Shown here in pieces: positions 1 to 9,546 of a stretch of 64,000 nucleotides of DNA. The translations under genes and the position numbers were made by a program. The notes beneath the pieces are model-generated. The model was not told where the DNA came from, made no database searches, and saw only the letters and a program-made list of their open reading frames with translations. How positions within the stretch are numbered: the first letter of the stretch is position 1; each line of letters begins with the position of its first letter. Source of the DNA: Nocardioides marmoriginsengisoli (GTDB lineage: Bacteria > Actinomycetota > Actinomycetes > Propionibacteriales > Nocardioidaceae); the NCBI RefSeq assembly GCF_003725695.1, contig NZ_RJSE01000003.1:568026-632025 (forward strand), given 5' to 3'.

Positions 1-1620
1 GCTCGGGACGTAGGTCGCCTCGTTCCGGGCCTCGTCACTGCTCGTCCCGATGCCGAACGCGATCACCCCCATCACCGTCGCGGCGACCGCGGCCACCGCC
101 GGCGTCGTCCGGGTCCGGTGCCGCGCGGCGTCCCGTACGGCGAAGCGCAGCGCCAGCGGCAGGCGTCGCCCGAGCCGGGCGAAGCCGACCACCACGACCG
201 GGACCAGGAAGAGCATGCCGAGCACGCAGCAGATCGCCGAGAGGGCGATGAAGGAGGCGCTGGTCGTCTGCCGCTGCCCGGCACCGAGGGCCGCCAGTGC
301 GATACCCGCGCCGACCAGCGCCACCCCGATGAACGGCGACCGCGCGGACGGCCTGCGGTCGCCCCGCCGCCCGGCCAGGACCGCCACCACGTCCTGCCGC
401 GAGGCGATCCAGGCCGGGACCACCGCCGCGACGAGCGCACTGATCAACCCGAAGAGCGCCACCCCGAGCAGGTGCGGCCACGGCACCTCGAACGGGCCGA
501 ACCAGCTCCCGTTGGACCGCTGCAGGATCGGGTTGAGGGCCGCGGCCCCGGCGATGCCGAGCACCACCCCGCCGATCGCTCCCGCCGTCCCGATCACGAG
601 GCCGGTCGCGAGCACCACCCGCCGGGCCTGCTGCGGGGTGCCGCCGCTCGCGGCGATCAGGGCCAGCGGACGGGCCTGGCGCCGGGCGCCGACCGCGAAC
701 GCCGGTCCGGCGAGGAGGACGACCTCGATCAGGGCCATCACCACGACCAGGATCGCGACGGTCACGGTGGCGTCGTCGATCCCGGACTCCCCCGTGAGCG
801 CACGGTCGGCGGCCAGCGCCGCCGGACTCGGATCGCTGATCACCGAGCGGCTCACCACCAGCGCGCCGAGGGCGTTCAGCTTCAGCACGTCGTCCCAGGT
901 GACCGGGCCGCCGCCGATCAGCCAGTAGCGCTCCGAGGCGTCCGGACGCACCGGCAGGGGCACGCTGCCCCGAGGGCCGGCGACCTGCCCCCAGTCCTTG
1001 ACGCTGGCCGACTCGGCGATGCCGACGACCACCCGCTCGACCTCGGTCCCGGAGCCGCCGAGGGACTTGTCGATCTTGAACCTGATCCGCTCGCCCAGCC
1101 CGGGCCCGCGCTGGGCGAGGGCTGCATTGACGACCACCTCGTCGGCGTTCCGGGGCCAGCGGCCGTCCTCGAGCCGGAAGAGACCGCGCGCCAGCGGGTC
1201 CTCGAGGTCGACCTCGGTGCCGCCCGCCTCGACGGACCCCTTGTCGGTCTTCACGCTGAGGTAGGAACCGCCGACCTCGATGCCGCGGCGCTCGCCCCCG
1301 AGTGCAGCGAGCACCGTGGCCAGGGTCGGGGGCGGCATCGAGCCGACGTCGCCGCCCGAGGCACCGCTGTCCGGGTCCAGGCCCTGCTCCTGCCTGCCGA
1401 CCCGCTCGCCCCCGTACGACACCTTCGCCGCGGCCTCGGTGCCCAGCCGGCGGTCGAGGGACTCGACCGAGCTCACGTCCTGGGTCTGGATCAGCACGTC
1501 CGCAGCAGTCACGCCCATCACCGGCAGCGCGATCATCACCAGCATCAGGATCGAGCGGCCCTTGGCCCGCAGCGCGTCCCGCCGCGCGATCCGCAGCGGG
1601 AGCCGCCAGCCCGCGATCAC
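1..1620 (-). CDS. FtsX-like ABC transporter permease, 3' end cut by the window edge
   Basis: The frame is open from a GTG at 1620 to the left edge: 540 codons are visible and no stop is reached. One membrane segment lies at about residues 23-44. A large extracytoplasmic part runs to about 280, and further segments lie near 283-305, 327-358, 380-405, 425-446, 449-480 and 505-525. The loop with LALIAASGGTPQQARR is typical of FtsX/MacB permeases. The start GTG overlaps the ATPase stop by four bases (GTGA), so the two should be translated together and form one exporter or lipoprotein/peptide-handling complex. The substrate is unknown. PadR control suggests induction by a small molecule such as a drug or a membrane-active peptide (inference). 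Confidence 0.85.
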   Translation of the reverse strand, partial: MIAGWRLPLRIARRDALRAKGRSILMLVMIALPVMGVTAADVLIQTQDVSSVESLDRRLGTEAAAKVSYGGERVGRQEQGLDPDSGASGGDVGSMPPPTLATVLAALGGERRGIEVGGSYLSVKTDKGSVEAGGTEVDLEDPLARGLFRLEDGRWPRNADEVVVNAALAQRGPGLGERIRFKIDKSLGGSGTEVERVVVGIAESASVKDWGQVAGPRGSVPLPVRPDASERYWLIGGGPVTWDDVLKLNALGALVVSRSVISDPSPAALAADRALTGESGIDDATVTVAILVVVMALIEVVLLAGPAFAVGARRQARPLALIAASGGTPQQARRVVLATGLVIGTAGAIGGVVLGIAGAAALNPILQRSNGSWFGPFEVPWPHLLGVALFGLISALVAAVVPAWIASRQDVVAVLAGRRGDRRPSARSPFIGVALVGAGIALAALGAGQRQTTSASFIALSAICCVLGMLFLVPVVVVGFARLGRRLPLALRFAVRDAARHRTRTTPAVAAVAATVMGVIAFGIGTSSDEARNEATYVPS

Positions 1621-2336
1621 ACCCGGTCCGCGTCGAGAAGGGCGTCCACCGACGTACCGCCGGACTCGTCGACGACCACGCCGTCGCGGAGGAAGACGAC
1701 CCGGTCGGCCCAGGCCGCGTGCCGGGGCTCGTGGGTGACGAGGACGCCCGCGGCGCCCTCGTCGCAGCGCAGCCGGAGCAGCCGCAGGATGTCCTCGCCG
1801 GTCTCGGTGTCGAGGGCGCCGGTGGGCTCGTCGGCGAGGATCAGCCGGCGGTCGCCGACGACGGCCCGCGCGATCGCGACCCGCTGCTGCTGACCGCCGG
1901 ACATCTCGTCGGGGAACCGGTCGGCGAGGTCGGGGATGCCCACCTGGCCGAGCGCGACCAGCGCGGCGGCGCGCGCCTTGGCCACCCCGACCCCGTCCAG
2001 CTCGAGCGGCAGCGACACGTTCTCGGCCGCGGTGAGCGCCGGGATCAGGTTGAAGTCCTGGAAGACGTACCCGATCGCGGTACGGCGCAGCCGGGCCCGG
2101 CCCTGGTTTCCGAGGGTCGCCAGGTCGGCGCCCTCGACGAGGACGGTGCCGCTCGACGGCGAGTCCAGTCCGCCGGCCAGGGTCAGCAGGGTCGACTTGC
2201 CGGAGCCGGACGGGCCCATCACCGCCACCAGCTCCCCGGCGCTCGCGGTGAAGGTCACCGCGTTCAGGGCGGTCACCTCGGTGGCGCCCTCGCCGTGCAC
2301 CCGGCTGACGGCATCGAGCTTCAGGATCGTGGTCAT
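1617..2336 (-). CDS. ABC transporter ATP-binding protein (MacB/LolD type)
   Basis: A 239-residue cytoplasmic ATPase that powers the adjoining FtsX-like permease. Walker A GPSGSGKS is at residues 41-48, the Q-loop is near 93, the signature SGGQQ is at 146-150 and Walker B LILADE at 165-170, followed by the D-loop and a switch histidine in VTHEP. Length and motifs fit the LolD/MacB/SalX group. The ATG overlaps the end of the padR gene by four bases (ATGA), and its own stop overlaps the permease start, so padR, ATPase and permease form one coupled operon. No signal or membrane segment is present. Confidence 0.93.
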   Translation of the reverse strand: MTTILKLDAVSRVHGEGATEVTALNAVTFTASAGELVAVMGPSGSGKSTLLTLAGGLDSPSSGTVLVEGADLATLGNQGRARLRRTAIGYVFQDFNLIPALTAAENVSLPLELDGVGVAKARAAALVALGQVGIPDLADRFPDEMSGGQQQRVAIARAVVGDRRLILADEPTGALDTETGEDILRLLRLRCDEGAAGVLVTHEPRHAAWADRVVFLRDGVVVDESGGTSVDALLDADRV

Positions 2337-2896
2337 CGGCTGGTCTCCTTGTCGGCGGTGTCCTCGGCGGGGGTGGCAACGACCCGTCTCTCCGTCGCGG
2401 CACGACGCAACCGCGCCTCGCAGTGGTCGAGCCAGCGGATCTCGGCCTCGGTCTGGAACACCATCGCGTCCAGGACCAGCGTCCAGGCGAGGTCGTGGTC
2501 CTGGCGCTTGAGCCGGGTGTAGTCCTGGAGCGCCGCCATCGTGGCGGTGCGCTGCCGCTGGATCACGGCGCCGACGTCCACGCCCGAGACGGTGACGGCG
2601 AAGGCGAGCTTGATGGCCAGCTCGTCGCGCGCCGGCTGGGTCCGGATGACGGGGGTGAGGAACCAGGCGGCGACCTCGTCCTGGCCGGCGTCCGTGATCC
2701 GGTAGAGCACCCGCCCCTCCTCGGAGCCCGCGGGTTCCACCAGGTGGTCACGCTCGAGCCGGGCCAGGGTCGTGTACACCTGGCCGACGTTGAGCGGCCA
2801 GGTCGAGCCGGTGCGCCCCTCGAACTCGGCGCGCAGCTGGTAGCCGTACTGGGGACCGTCCGCCAGCAGCGCCAGCAGCCCCATCTTGACCGACAT
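2333..2896 (-). CDS. PadR-family transcriptional regulator
   Basis: A 187-residue regulator. Residues 5-78 are a winged helix-turn-helix of the PadR type (LLADGPQYGYQLRAEF, then VGQVYTTLARLERDHLV). Residues 90-165 form the helical dimerisation domain of the long PadR subfamily. It is the first gene of the exporter operon and overlaps the ATPase gene by four bases. PadR proteins usually repress their own operon and release DNA when a ligand binds. Two tandem palindromes directly upstream (2915-2942) are the obvious operator. The ligand cannot be read from the sequence. Confidence 0.92.
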   Translation of the reverse strand: MSVKMGLLALLADGPQYGYQLRAEFEGRTGSTWPLNVGQVYTTLARLERDHLVEPAGSEEGRVLYRITDAGQDEVAAWFLTPVIRTQPARDELAIKLAFAVTVSGVDVGAVIQRQRTATMAALQDYTRLKRQDHDLAWTLVLDAMVFQTEAEIRWLDHCEARLRRAATERRVVATPAEDTADKETSR

Positions 2897-2914
2897 CCAG
2901 GACCTCCACGAATA

Positions 2915-2942
2915 GATACTGGGTATCTATATACCAGGTATA
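2915..2942. promoter_or_regulatory. Tandem palindromes, probable PadR operator
   Basis: GATACTGGGTATC (2915-2927) and TATACCAGGTATA (2930-2942) are each perfect palindromes around a short centre. They share the core ATAC-N2-GGTAT and are centred 15 bases apart, between the padR start (2896) and the methyltransferase gene on the other strand (3020). The AT-rich sequence stands out from the GC-rich surroundings and also contains possible -10 elements. Assigning it to PadR is inference from position. Confidence 0.6.
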
Positions 2943-3019
2943 GCCAGGCCGCTACAACCACCGATTTCTGGTACAACGGACGGGGCGGTCTGAAACCTCT
3001 GAAGGTCGAGGAGGATCCG

Positions 3020-3928
3020 ATGAGCACGGACGTGCTGGGCAGCAGCAGCTGGGTCACCGACGGCGGCCTGGAGACCGATCTGATCTTCCATCGCGGGTTC
3101 GACCTCCCCGAGTTCGCGTCGTTCCCCCTCGTCGACGACGAGGCAGGTCGTACGGCGCTCCTCCGCTACTTCCGCGAGTACGACGAGATCGCCGCCGTCG
3201 CAGGCGCGGGCGTCCTGCTCGAGACACCGACCTGGCGGGCCAACCCCGACTGGGGCCGGGTCCTCGGCTACGACGCCGCGGCCCTGGACCGGGTCAACCA
3301 GGAAGCGGTGGCGCTGGTGCGGAGCATCGACGCAGCCGCCGAACGGTGCCTGACCAGCGGCGCCGTCGGTCCCCGGGGCGACGGGTACCAAGCCGAGGTC
3401 ATCGACCCCGACGAGGCCGCCGAGTACCACGCTGCGCAGGTCCGCTCCTTCGCGGCGGCCGGAGCGGACCTGGTGCACGCCATGACGATGACCGGGCCGA
3501 ACGAGGCCATCGGAGTGGTTCGGGCAGCCCGCGCGGCCGGCGTTCCCGTCGCAGTCTCGTTCACCGTCGAGACGGACGGAGTCCTGCCGGACGGCCGCAC
3601 CCTGCGCCAGGCGGTCACCGACGTCGAGGCCGCCTCCCCGGCGGACTGGTACGGCGTGAACTGCGCCCACCCGACCCACCTCGTGCACGCGCTCGACGGC
3701 GGCGAGTGGCAGCAGCACCTCCGGTTCCTGCGGCCGAACGCGTCGACCCAGTCGCACGAGGAGCTGGATGCCTCGGAGGTGCTCGACACCGGGGACGTCG
3801 AGCTCCTCAGGTCCTCCACGGCGACCATCCGCGACCTGGTCCCGTCGGTCGCGGTACTGGGCGGGTGCTGCGGTACCGACAGCAGCCACGTCGCCGCGCT
3901 GTGGGGCGTGCCCCGTCGTACCTCGTGA
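3020..3928 (+). CDS. Homocysteine S-methyltransferase family protein
   Basis: A 302-residue (beta/alpha)8-barrel enzyme that transfers a methyl group, usually from S-methylmethionine or SAM, to homocysteine to give methionine. The zinc-binding cysteines are visible: Cys205 in YGVNC and Cys273-Cys274 in GGCCG, as in MmuM/betaine-homocysteine methyltransferases. The N-terminal TDGGLETDL motif is also typical. The ATG at 3020 follows a clear AGGAGG ribosome site. It is transcribed away from padR, and the palindromes at 2915-2942 lie in the shared upstream region, so it may also be touched by PadR. The methyl donor cannot be decided from sequence. Confidence 0.9.
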   Translation: MSTDVLGSSSWVTDGGLETDLIFHRGFDLPEFASFPLVDDEAGRTALLRYFREYDEIAAVAGAGVLLETPTWRANPDWGRVLGYDAAALDRVNQEAVALVRSIDAAAERCLTSGAVGPRGDGYQAEVIDPDEAAEYHAAQVRSFAAAGADLVHAMTMTGPNEAIGVVRAARAAGVPVAVSFTVETDGVLPDGRTLRQAVTDVEAASPADWYGVNCAHPTHLVHALDGGEWQQHLRFLRPNASTQSHEELDASEVLDTGDVELLRSSTATIRDLVPSVAVLGGCCGTDSSHVAALWGVPRRTS

Positions 3929-3951
3929 GGGGCCCGCTCGTTGGACGCAGC

Positions 3952-5445
3952 ATGCGACGCGTCCTTGCCCCGAGAGCTGCTGCCGCGCTCACCGCCCTCG
4001 GGGTGCTCACCGCCCTGACCGTCCTCGGCCTCCCGGCGCAGGCCGAGCCGCCCCCGCCGAGCGGCCCGGCGGTCGGGACGCCGGCGTACCTGGCCCGCGA
4101 CCTGAAGAACCTCGCCGACGCCTACGGCCGGATCATCGGCCCGGGCGGGCAGCTCGCCAATCCGGCGTACCTGCCGGCGCTGGTCAAGGAGGCGACGCTG
4201 CTCTCGGCGACGCAGCTGCTCAACCAGGCCGCGAACCCGCTGCGCCCGGTGATCAGCGCCGGACAGCTCGTCCCGGGCTGGAACGTCGGCAACCCGCTGC
4301 GCGCCGGCTGGAACGGCACCCGCGGCGTCTCCACCACGATCTCGTTCCTGAACCGGTACGGCGCCCTGCTCCGCGGCACCGTCTACGCGCCGAAGCCGGG
4401 CGCCCGCGACCCGTACACCGGAGCCGCCCTGACGGGACCGTTCCCCGGCGTCGTGATCACTCCGGGCTCGATCCAGGGCTCCGAGGGGATGTACGTCTGG
4501 CTGGCCCAGGACCTCGCCGAGCGCGGTTACGTGGTGCTCACCTACGACGTCCAGGGCCAGGGCACCAGCGAGACCCTGCCGCACGTCGGCGGCACCCCGT
4601 TCCCGTTCTGCAACCCGTTCGCCAAGCCGGTCGACGGGAACCTGCTCGGCTGCCCCGGCGTGCCCTTCCAGCAGCTCGCGAACTTCACCACCGGCACCAC
4701 CGACGCGCTGGACTGGTTCCTCTCCCCCGCCAACCCCTACGCCGCCCGGCTGGACCGGACCCCGGACACCGAGACGGCGACGCCGGGCCGGACCGGCCGG
4801 ATCGCGATCGTCGGGCACTCGCTCGGCGCGGCCGCGGTCTCCCAGCTCCAGGGCACCGACCCGCGCGTCGCCGCCGTCGTGGCCCTGGACAAGCTGGCCG
4901 GCAAGGGCGACACCAGCGCGTTCTCCGCGATCAGCGGCGGGAACACCAACACGCCGGTGGTGCCGGCGCTCGCGATCCAGTCCGAGTACGGCTTCGCGGT
5001 GACGCCGTACTTCCTCTCCGGCGGCAGTTCGATCATCCCGTCCGGGTCGCCGAAGGGGCCGGACCCGATGCGCGAGCGGCGGACCGGGTTCGACGACTGG
5101 GCCGCGGCCGGCGTGGACTCGATGCTGATCGTCCCGCGGGCCTCGACGCACCTCGAGTACACCGACATCCCGTACGTGCTGCCGGCCAGCCGGTACGGGC
5201 AGGCGCTGACCAGCAGTTACGTCCAGCTGTGGCTGGACAAGTACCTCAAGCACGCCGACGTCGACGCCGCGCTGCTCGGCACGAGCTTCCGCTACCTGGA
5301 GCCCCGAGGCCGCGGCGTCTGGTCTCCGATCACTCTCGATCGGGCGGCCGGACTGAGCTTCTACTACTGCTCGGCGTACGACGTCCGCAGCCACGGGACC
5401 GAACTACGCAACCCGGACATCGCCGGTGTCGGCGGCTGCTCGTGA
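3952..5445 (+). CDS. Secreted alpha/beta hydrolase
   Basis: A 497-residue protein with a Sec signal peptide (residues 1-27, cut near AQA-EP). After a roughly 110-residue N-terminal region comes an alpha/beta hydrolase domain. The nucleophile elbow is GHSLGAAA, and VVITPGSIQGSEG precedes it as a likely oxyanion-hole loop. A candidate acid and a histidine (ASTHLEY) lie near the C-terminus. The ATG at 3952 is chosen because it starts the signal peptide; longer upstream reading has no support. It lies 23 bases after the methyltransferase gene and may be cotranscribed with it. Substrate unknown; lipase/esterase-like secreted enzymes of this length occur in many actinobacteria. Confidence 0.85.
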   Translation: MRRVLAPRAAAALTALGVLTALTVLGLPAQAEPPPPSGPAVGTPAYLARDLKNLADAYGRIIGPGGQLANPAYLPALVKEATLLSATQLLNQAANPLRPVISAGQLVPGWNVGNPLRAGWNGTRGVSTTISFLNRYGALLRGTVYAPKPGARDPYTGAALTGPFPGVVITPGSIQGSEGMYVWLAQDLAERGYVVLTYDVQGQGTSETLPHVGGTPFPFCNPFAKPVDGNLLGCPGVPFQQLANFTTGTTDALDWFLSPANPYAARLDRTPDTETATPGRTGRIAIVGHSLGAAAVSQLQGTDPRVAAVVALDKLAGKGDTSAFSAISGGNTNTPVVPALAIQSEYGFAVTPYFLSGGSSIIPSGSPKGPDPMRERRTGFDDWAAAGVDSMLIVPRASTHLEYTDIPYVLPASRYGQALTSSYVQLWLDKYLKHADVDAALLGTSFRYLEPRGRGVWSPITLDRAAGLSFYYCSAYDVRSHGTELRNPDIAGVGGCS

Positions 5446-5461
5446 GGACCCCGCGAACGGC

Positions 5462-5475
5462 CGGAATCTATTCCG
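5462..5475. repeat. Short perfect inverted repeat between the hydrolase gene and kgd
   Basis: CGGAAT-CT-ATTCCG is a perfect 6-base inverted repeat just after the hydrolase stop and about 115 bases before kgd. It could be an operator for kgd or the base of a weak terminator; no T-run follows it. Function not determined. Confidence 0.3.
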
Positions 5476-5589
5476 AGACCAAACTCTCACTCCACAGGCT
5501 GCGACCAGGTGCGACGCGGACTAACCTTGGCTGCGACGTCATCCGGGACTTCACACCCAGCACAGCATCGGAAGAGGCGAAACAAAGCC

Positions 5590-8500
5590 GTGCCAGAGCC
5601 CACTGAAGGCAACCCCCTCGCAGCATTCGGAGCCAACGAATGGCTCGTTGACGAGATGTACGAGCAGTACCAGAAGGACCCGAGCTCGGTGGATCCCGCG
5701 TGGTGGGACTTCTTCGCCACCTACAAGTCCCATGCTCCCGCCAAGACGGACGCGCCCGCCAGCAACGGCGCGGTCCCCGCAGCGCCGGCGCCGGCCGCCC
5801 CGGTGACTCCCGCGCCCACCCCGGTCGCCACCCCGTCGGCGGCACCGACCCCGGCCGCCGTCACCACCCCCGCCGCCGCTGCCCCCGCCACCCCGACGGC
5901 CCCGCCGGTCCCCAAGGAGCCGACCGTCGCCAAGGCCGCGGCCGCGACCGAGGAGCCCCAGCACACCGTGCTGCGCGGCATCGCGGCGGCGACCGCCAAG
6001 AACATGGACATCTCGCTGTCGGTCCCGACCGCGACCAGCGTGCGCAACATCCCGGTCAAGCTGCTCTGGGACAACCGGATCGTCATCAACAACCACCTCA
6101 AGCGCGCCCGCGGCGGCAAGGTCTCGTTCACGCACCTGATCGGCTACGCGATCATCAAGGCGATCAAGACGCTGCCGGAGATGAACAACACCTTCGCCGA
6201 GATCGACGGCAAGCCGAACATGGTGACTCCGCCGCACATCAACCTCGGCCTGGCGATCGACCAGCAGAAGCCCGACGGCACCCGTCAGCTGGTGGCCCCG
6301 TCGATCAAGAACTGCGAGTCGATGGACTTCGCGCACTTCTGGACGGCGTACGAGGAGATCGTCCGCAAGGCCAAGGACAACAAGCTGACGATGGAGGACT
6401 ACTCCGGGACCACGATCAGCCTGACCAACGTCGGCGGCCTCGGCACCAACAACTCGGTGCCCCGGCTGATGCAGGGCCAGGCCGCGATCATCGGGGTCGG
6501 CTCGATGGACTACCCGCCGGAGGCGCAGGGCGCGTCCGAGGAGACCATCACCCGCAACGCCATCAGCCGGATCATGACGATGACGTCGACCTACGACCAC
6601 CGGGTCATCCAGGGCGCCCAGTCGGGCGAGTTCCTGCGCCGGGTGCACCAGCTGCTGCTGGGCGAGGACGGCTTCTACGACGACATCTTCCGCAGCCTGC
6701 GGATCCCCTACCAGCCGATCCAGTGGTCGGTCGACGTCTCGCACAGCCACGACGAGGACGTCAGCAAGCAGGCCCGGATCCTCGAGCTGATCCACGCCTA
6801 CCGGGTCCGCGGCCACATGATGGCCGACACCGACCCGTTGGAGTACAAGCAGCGCAGCCACCCCGACCTCGAGGTCGAGTCGCACGGGCTGACCCTGTGG
6901 GACCTGGACCGCGAGTTCGCGACCGGCGAGTTCGGCGGCGAGCGCCGGTTCATGCAGCTGCGCAACGTGCTCGGCATCCTGCGCGACTCCTACTGCCGGA
7001 CCGTCGGCATCGAGTACATGCACATCCAGGACCCCGAGCAGCGCCGCTGGATCCAGCAGCGGGTCGAGCAGCCGCACCAGAAGCCGCCGCGCGAGGAGCA
7101 GCTCCGGATCCTGCTGAAGCTCAACCAGGCCGAGGCGTTCGAGACCTTCCTGCAGACCAAGTTCGTCGGGCAGAAGCGGTTCAGCCTGGAGGGCGGCGAG
7201 ACCACGATCCCGCTCGTGGACGAGATCTGCGAGGCGGCCGCCGAGCTCGGCCTCGACGAGGTCACCATCGGGATGGCGCACCGCGGCCGGCTCAACATGC
7301 TGGCCAACATCGTCGGCAAGTCCTACAACCAGATCTTCCGCGAGTTCGAGGGCAACATCGACCCGCGCACGGTCCAGGGCTCCGGTGACGTGAAGTACCA
7401 CCTCGGTGCCGAGGGCGAGTTCGTCGCCGGCTCCGGGGACAAGATCAAGGTCTCGATCGCCGCGAACCCCTCGCACCTGGAGACCGTGGACCCGATCCTG
7501 GAGGGCATCGCCCGCGCCAAGCAGGACGTGCTGAACCGCGGTGCCGAGTACCCGGTGCTGCCGCTGCTGATCCACGGCGACGCCGCCTTCGCCGGTCAGG
7601 GCGTGGTCGCGGAGACGCTCAACCTGTCGCAGCTGCGCGGCTACCGCACCGGCGGCACCATCCACGTGGTGGTCAACAACCAGGTCGGCTTCACCACCTC
7701 ACCGGCCTCCTCGCGCTCGTCGCTGTACTGCACCGACGTCGCCCGGATGGTGCAGGCGCCGATCTTCCACGTGAACGGCGACGACCCGGAGGCGTGCATC
7801 CGGGTCGCCCGGCTCGCCTTCGAGTACCGCCAGGCGTTCAACAAGGACGTCGTCATCGACCTGGTCTGCTACCGGCGCCGGGGGCACAACGAGGGCGACG
7901 ACCCGTCGTACACGCAGCCGCTGATGTACGACCTGATCGAGCAGAAGCGCTCGGTCCGCAAGCTCTACACCGAGTCCCTGATCGGCCGCGGCGACATCAC
8001 CGTCGAGGAGGCCGAGCAGGTGCTGCTGAACTACCAGCAGCAGCTCGAGCGGGTCTTCACCGAGGTGCGCGAGGCGGACACCAAGCCGGACTCCTGGACC
8101 ACCGTGCCGGACTACCCGGACAAGCTCGCGACCGGTGAGACCAGCACCGCGATCAGCCCGGAGACGATGAAGCGGATCTCGGACGCCTACGTGAGCCCGC
8201 CCGAGGGCTTCACCGTGCACCCGAAGGTGCTGCCGCAGCTGCAGCGCCGGGCCGCCGCGATCAACGAGGGCCCGATCGACTGGGGCACCGGCGAGATCCT
8301 GGCGTTCGGCTCACTGCTGATGGAGGGCCGGCCGGTCCGGCTGGCCGGCCAGGACTCCCGGCGCGGCACCTTCGTGCAGCGGTTCGCGACGATCATCGAC
8401 CGCAAGAACGCCGACGAGTGGACCCCGCTGGCCAACCTCACCGAGGACCAGGCGCCGTTCCACGTCTACGACTCGCTGCTCAGCGAGTACGCCGCCCTCG

Positions 8501-9297
8501 GCTTCGAGTACGGCTACTCGGTGGCCCGACCGGACGCTCTGGTGCTCTGGGAGGCCCAGTTCGGCGACTTCGTCAACGGCGCCCAGATCGTCACCGACGA
8601 GTACATCACCGCCGGTCAGACCAAGTGGGGCCAGCAGTCCGGCGTGGTGCTGCTGCTGCCGCACGGCTACGAGGGCCAGGGCCCGGACCACTCCTCGGCC
8701 CGGATCGAGCGGTTCCTGCAGATGGCCGCCGACGACGCGTTCGTGGTCGCGCAGCCCTCGACGCCGGCCAGCCACTTCCACCTGCTCCGCCGGCACGCGC
8801 TCGGCGAGGCGCACAAGCCGCTGATCATCTTCACCCCGAAGTCGATGCTCAAGCGCAAGGAAGCCGCCTCGCAGCCGGAGGCGTTCACCCAGGGCTCGTT
8901 CACCCCGGTCGCCGGCGACACCGTCGCGGACCCGGAGAAGGTGACCACGGTGCTGCTCTGCAGCGGCCGGATCACCTGGGACCTGATGGTCGAGCGCGGC
9001 AAGCGCCAGGGCGAGGACCCGACGACGGCGATCGTCAGGATCGAGCAGCTCTACCCGCGCCCGGTCGAGGAGCTCAAGGCCGAGCTCAGCCGGTTCCCGA
9101 ACCTGCGTACCGTCCGCTGGGTGCAGGACGAGCCCGCCAACATGGGCCCGTCGCCGCACTTCCGGCTGAACCTCTTCGGGCAGCTCGACCACCCGGTCCA
9201 GCTGATCTCCCGACCCGAGTCGTCCTCCCCGTCGGTGGGCCAGCACTCCCGGCACCTGGAGGAGCAGAAGGCGTTGATGGACCAGGCGTTCGCGTGA
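5590..9297 (+). CDS. kgd: Multifunctional 2-oxoglutarate metabolism enzyme (E1/E2 fusion)
   Basis: A 1235-residue actinobacterial Kgd/OdhA protein of the TCA cycle. It carries 2-oxoglutarate decarboxylase and dehydrogenase E1 activity fused to an E2-type succinyltransferase domain. In order: an E1 N-terminal helix (residues 1-45, [15 protein letters not shown]), an Ala/Pro-rich linker (about 50-120), the acyltransferase domain with DHRVIQGA at about 336, and the thiamine-diphosphate E1 domain from about 400 ([17 protein letters not shown]). As usual in this family there is no lipoyl domain. GTG 5590 is chosen because the protein then begins like other Kgd proteins and GAAGAGG lies upstream; the longer frame from 5509 reads through leader sequence. 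Confidence 0.95.
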   Translation: MPEPTEGNPLAAFGANEWLVDEMYEQYQKDPSSVDPAWWDFFATYKSHAPAKTDAPASNGAVPAAPAPAAPVTPAPTPVATPSAAPTPAAVTTPAAAAPATPTAPPVPKEPTVAKAAAATEEPQHTVLRGIAAATAKNMDISLSVPTATSVRNIPVKLLWDNRIVINNHLKRARGGKVSFTHLIGYAIIKAIKTLPEMNNTFAEIDGKPNMVTPPHINLGLAIDQQKPDGTRQLVAPSIKNCESMDFAHFWTAYEEIVRKAKDNKLTMEDYSGTTISLTNVGGLGTNNSVPRLMQGQAAIIGVGSMDYPPEAQGASEETITRNAISRIMTMTSTYDHRVIQGAQSGEFLRRVHQLLLGEDGFYDDIFRSLRIPYQPIQWSVDVSHSHDEDVSKQARILELIHAYRVRGHMMADTDPLEYKQRSHPDLEVESHGLTLWDLDREFATGEFGGERRFMQLRNVLGILRDSYCRTVGIEYMHIQDPEQRRWIQQRVEQPHQKPPREEQLRILLKLNQAEAFETFLQTKFVGQKRFSLEGGETTIPLVDEICEAAAELGLDEVTIGMAHRGRLNMLANIVGKSYNQIFREFEGNIDPRTVQGSGDVKYHLGAEGEFVAGSGDKIKVSIAANPSHLETVDPILEGIARAKQDVLNRGAEYPVLPLLIHGDAAFAGQGVVAETLNLSQLRGYRTGGTIHVVVNNQVGFTTSPASSRSSLYCTDVARMVQAPIFHVNGDDPEACIRVARLAFEYRQAFNKDVVIDLVCYRRRGHNEGDDPSYTQPLMYDLIEQKRSVRKLYTESLIGRGDITVEEAEQVLLNYQQQLERVFTEVREADTKPDSWTTVPDYPDKLATGETSTAISPETMKRISDAYVSPPEGFTVHPKVLPQLQRRAAAINEGPIDWGTGEILAFGSLLMEGRPVRLAGQDSRRGTFVQRFATIIDRKNADEWTPLANLTEDQAPFHVYDSLLSEYAALGFEYGYSVARPDALVLWEAQFGDFVNGAQIVTDEYITAGQTKWGQQSGVVLLLPHGYEGQGPDHSSARIERFLQMAADDAFVVAQPSTPASHFHLLRRHALGEAHKPLIIFTPKSMLKRKEAASQPEAFTQGSFTPVAGDTVADPEKVTTVLLCSGRITWDLMVERGKRQGEDPTTAIVRIEQLYPRPVEELKAELSRFPNLRTVRWVQDEPANMGPSPHFRLNLFGQLDHPVQLISRPESSSPSVGQHSRHLEEQKALMDQAFA

Positions 9298-9330
9298 TCC
9301 CCACCGCGTCGTGAGCTAGGAGCAGCACCG

Positions 9331-9510
9331 ATGTACTTCACCGACCGCGGCATCGAAGAGCTGGAGAAGCGCCGGGGTGACGAGGAGGTCACCCTGGCGT
9401 GGCTCGCGGACCAGTTGCGCGACTTCGTCGACGTGCACCCCGACTTCGAGGTGCCGATCGAGCGTTTCGCCACCTGGCTGGCCCGGGTCGACGACCCGGA
9501 CGACGACTAG
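9331..9510 (+). CDS. Small DUF6104-type protein downstream of kgd
   Basis: A 59-residue acidic protein beginning MYFTDRGIEELEKRRGDEEV and ending in an Asp-rich tail. It is preceded by an AGGAG site and lies 33 bases after kgd, so it is probably in the same transcript. From memory, near-identical short proteins (DUF6104) occur in Streptomyces and relatives; their function is unknown. It is predicted to be mostly helical and cytoplasmic, with no cysteines or membrane segment. Its location suggests, but does not show, a role connected with the oxoglutarate dehydrogenase complex. Confidence 0.85.
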   Translation: MYFTDRGIEELEKRRGDEEVTLAWLADQLRDFVDVHPDFEVPIERFATWLARVDDPDDD

Positions 9511-9546
9511 ACGGAACCGGCCGGTCCTCGCCGGCGTCCGAGTGTC

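Noticed and set aside
118-1893. Long plus-strand open frame over the permease and ATPase genes
   Set aside because: It is a shadow of the minus-strand genes: very Arg/Gly/Asp-rich, no domain, while the other strand shows clear FtsX and ABC motifs.
5509-5589. Extended N-terminus of kgd from ATG 5509
   Set aside because: The added residues are basic leader-like sequence without family similarity, and GTG 5590 has a ribosome site and the usual Kgd beginning.
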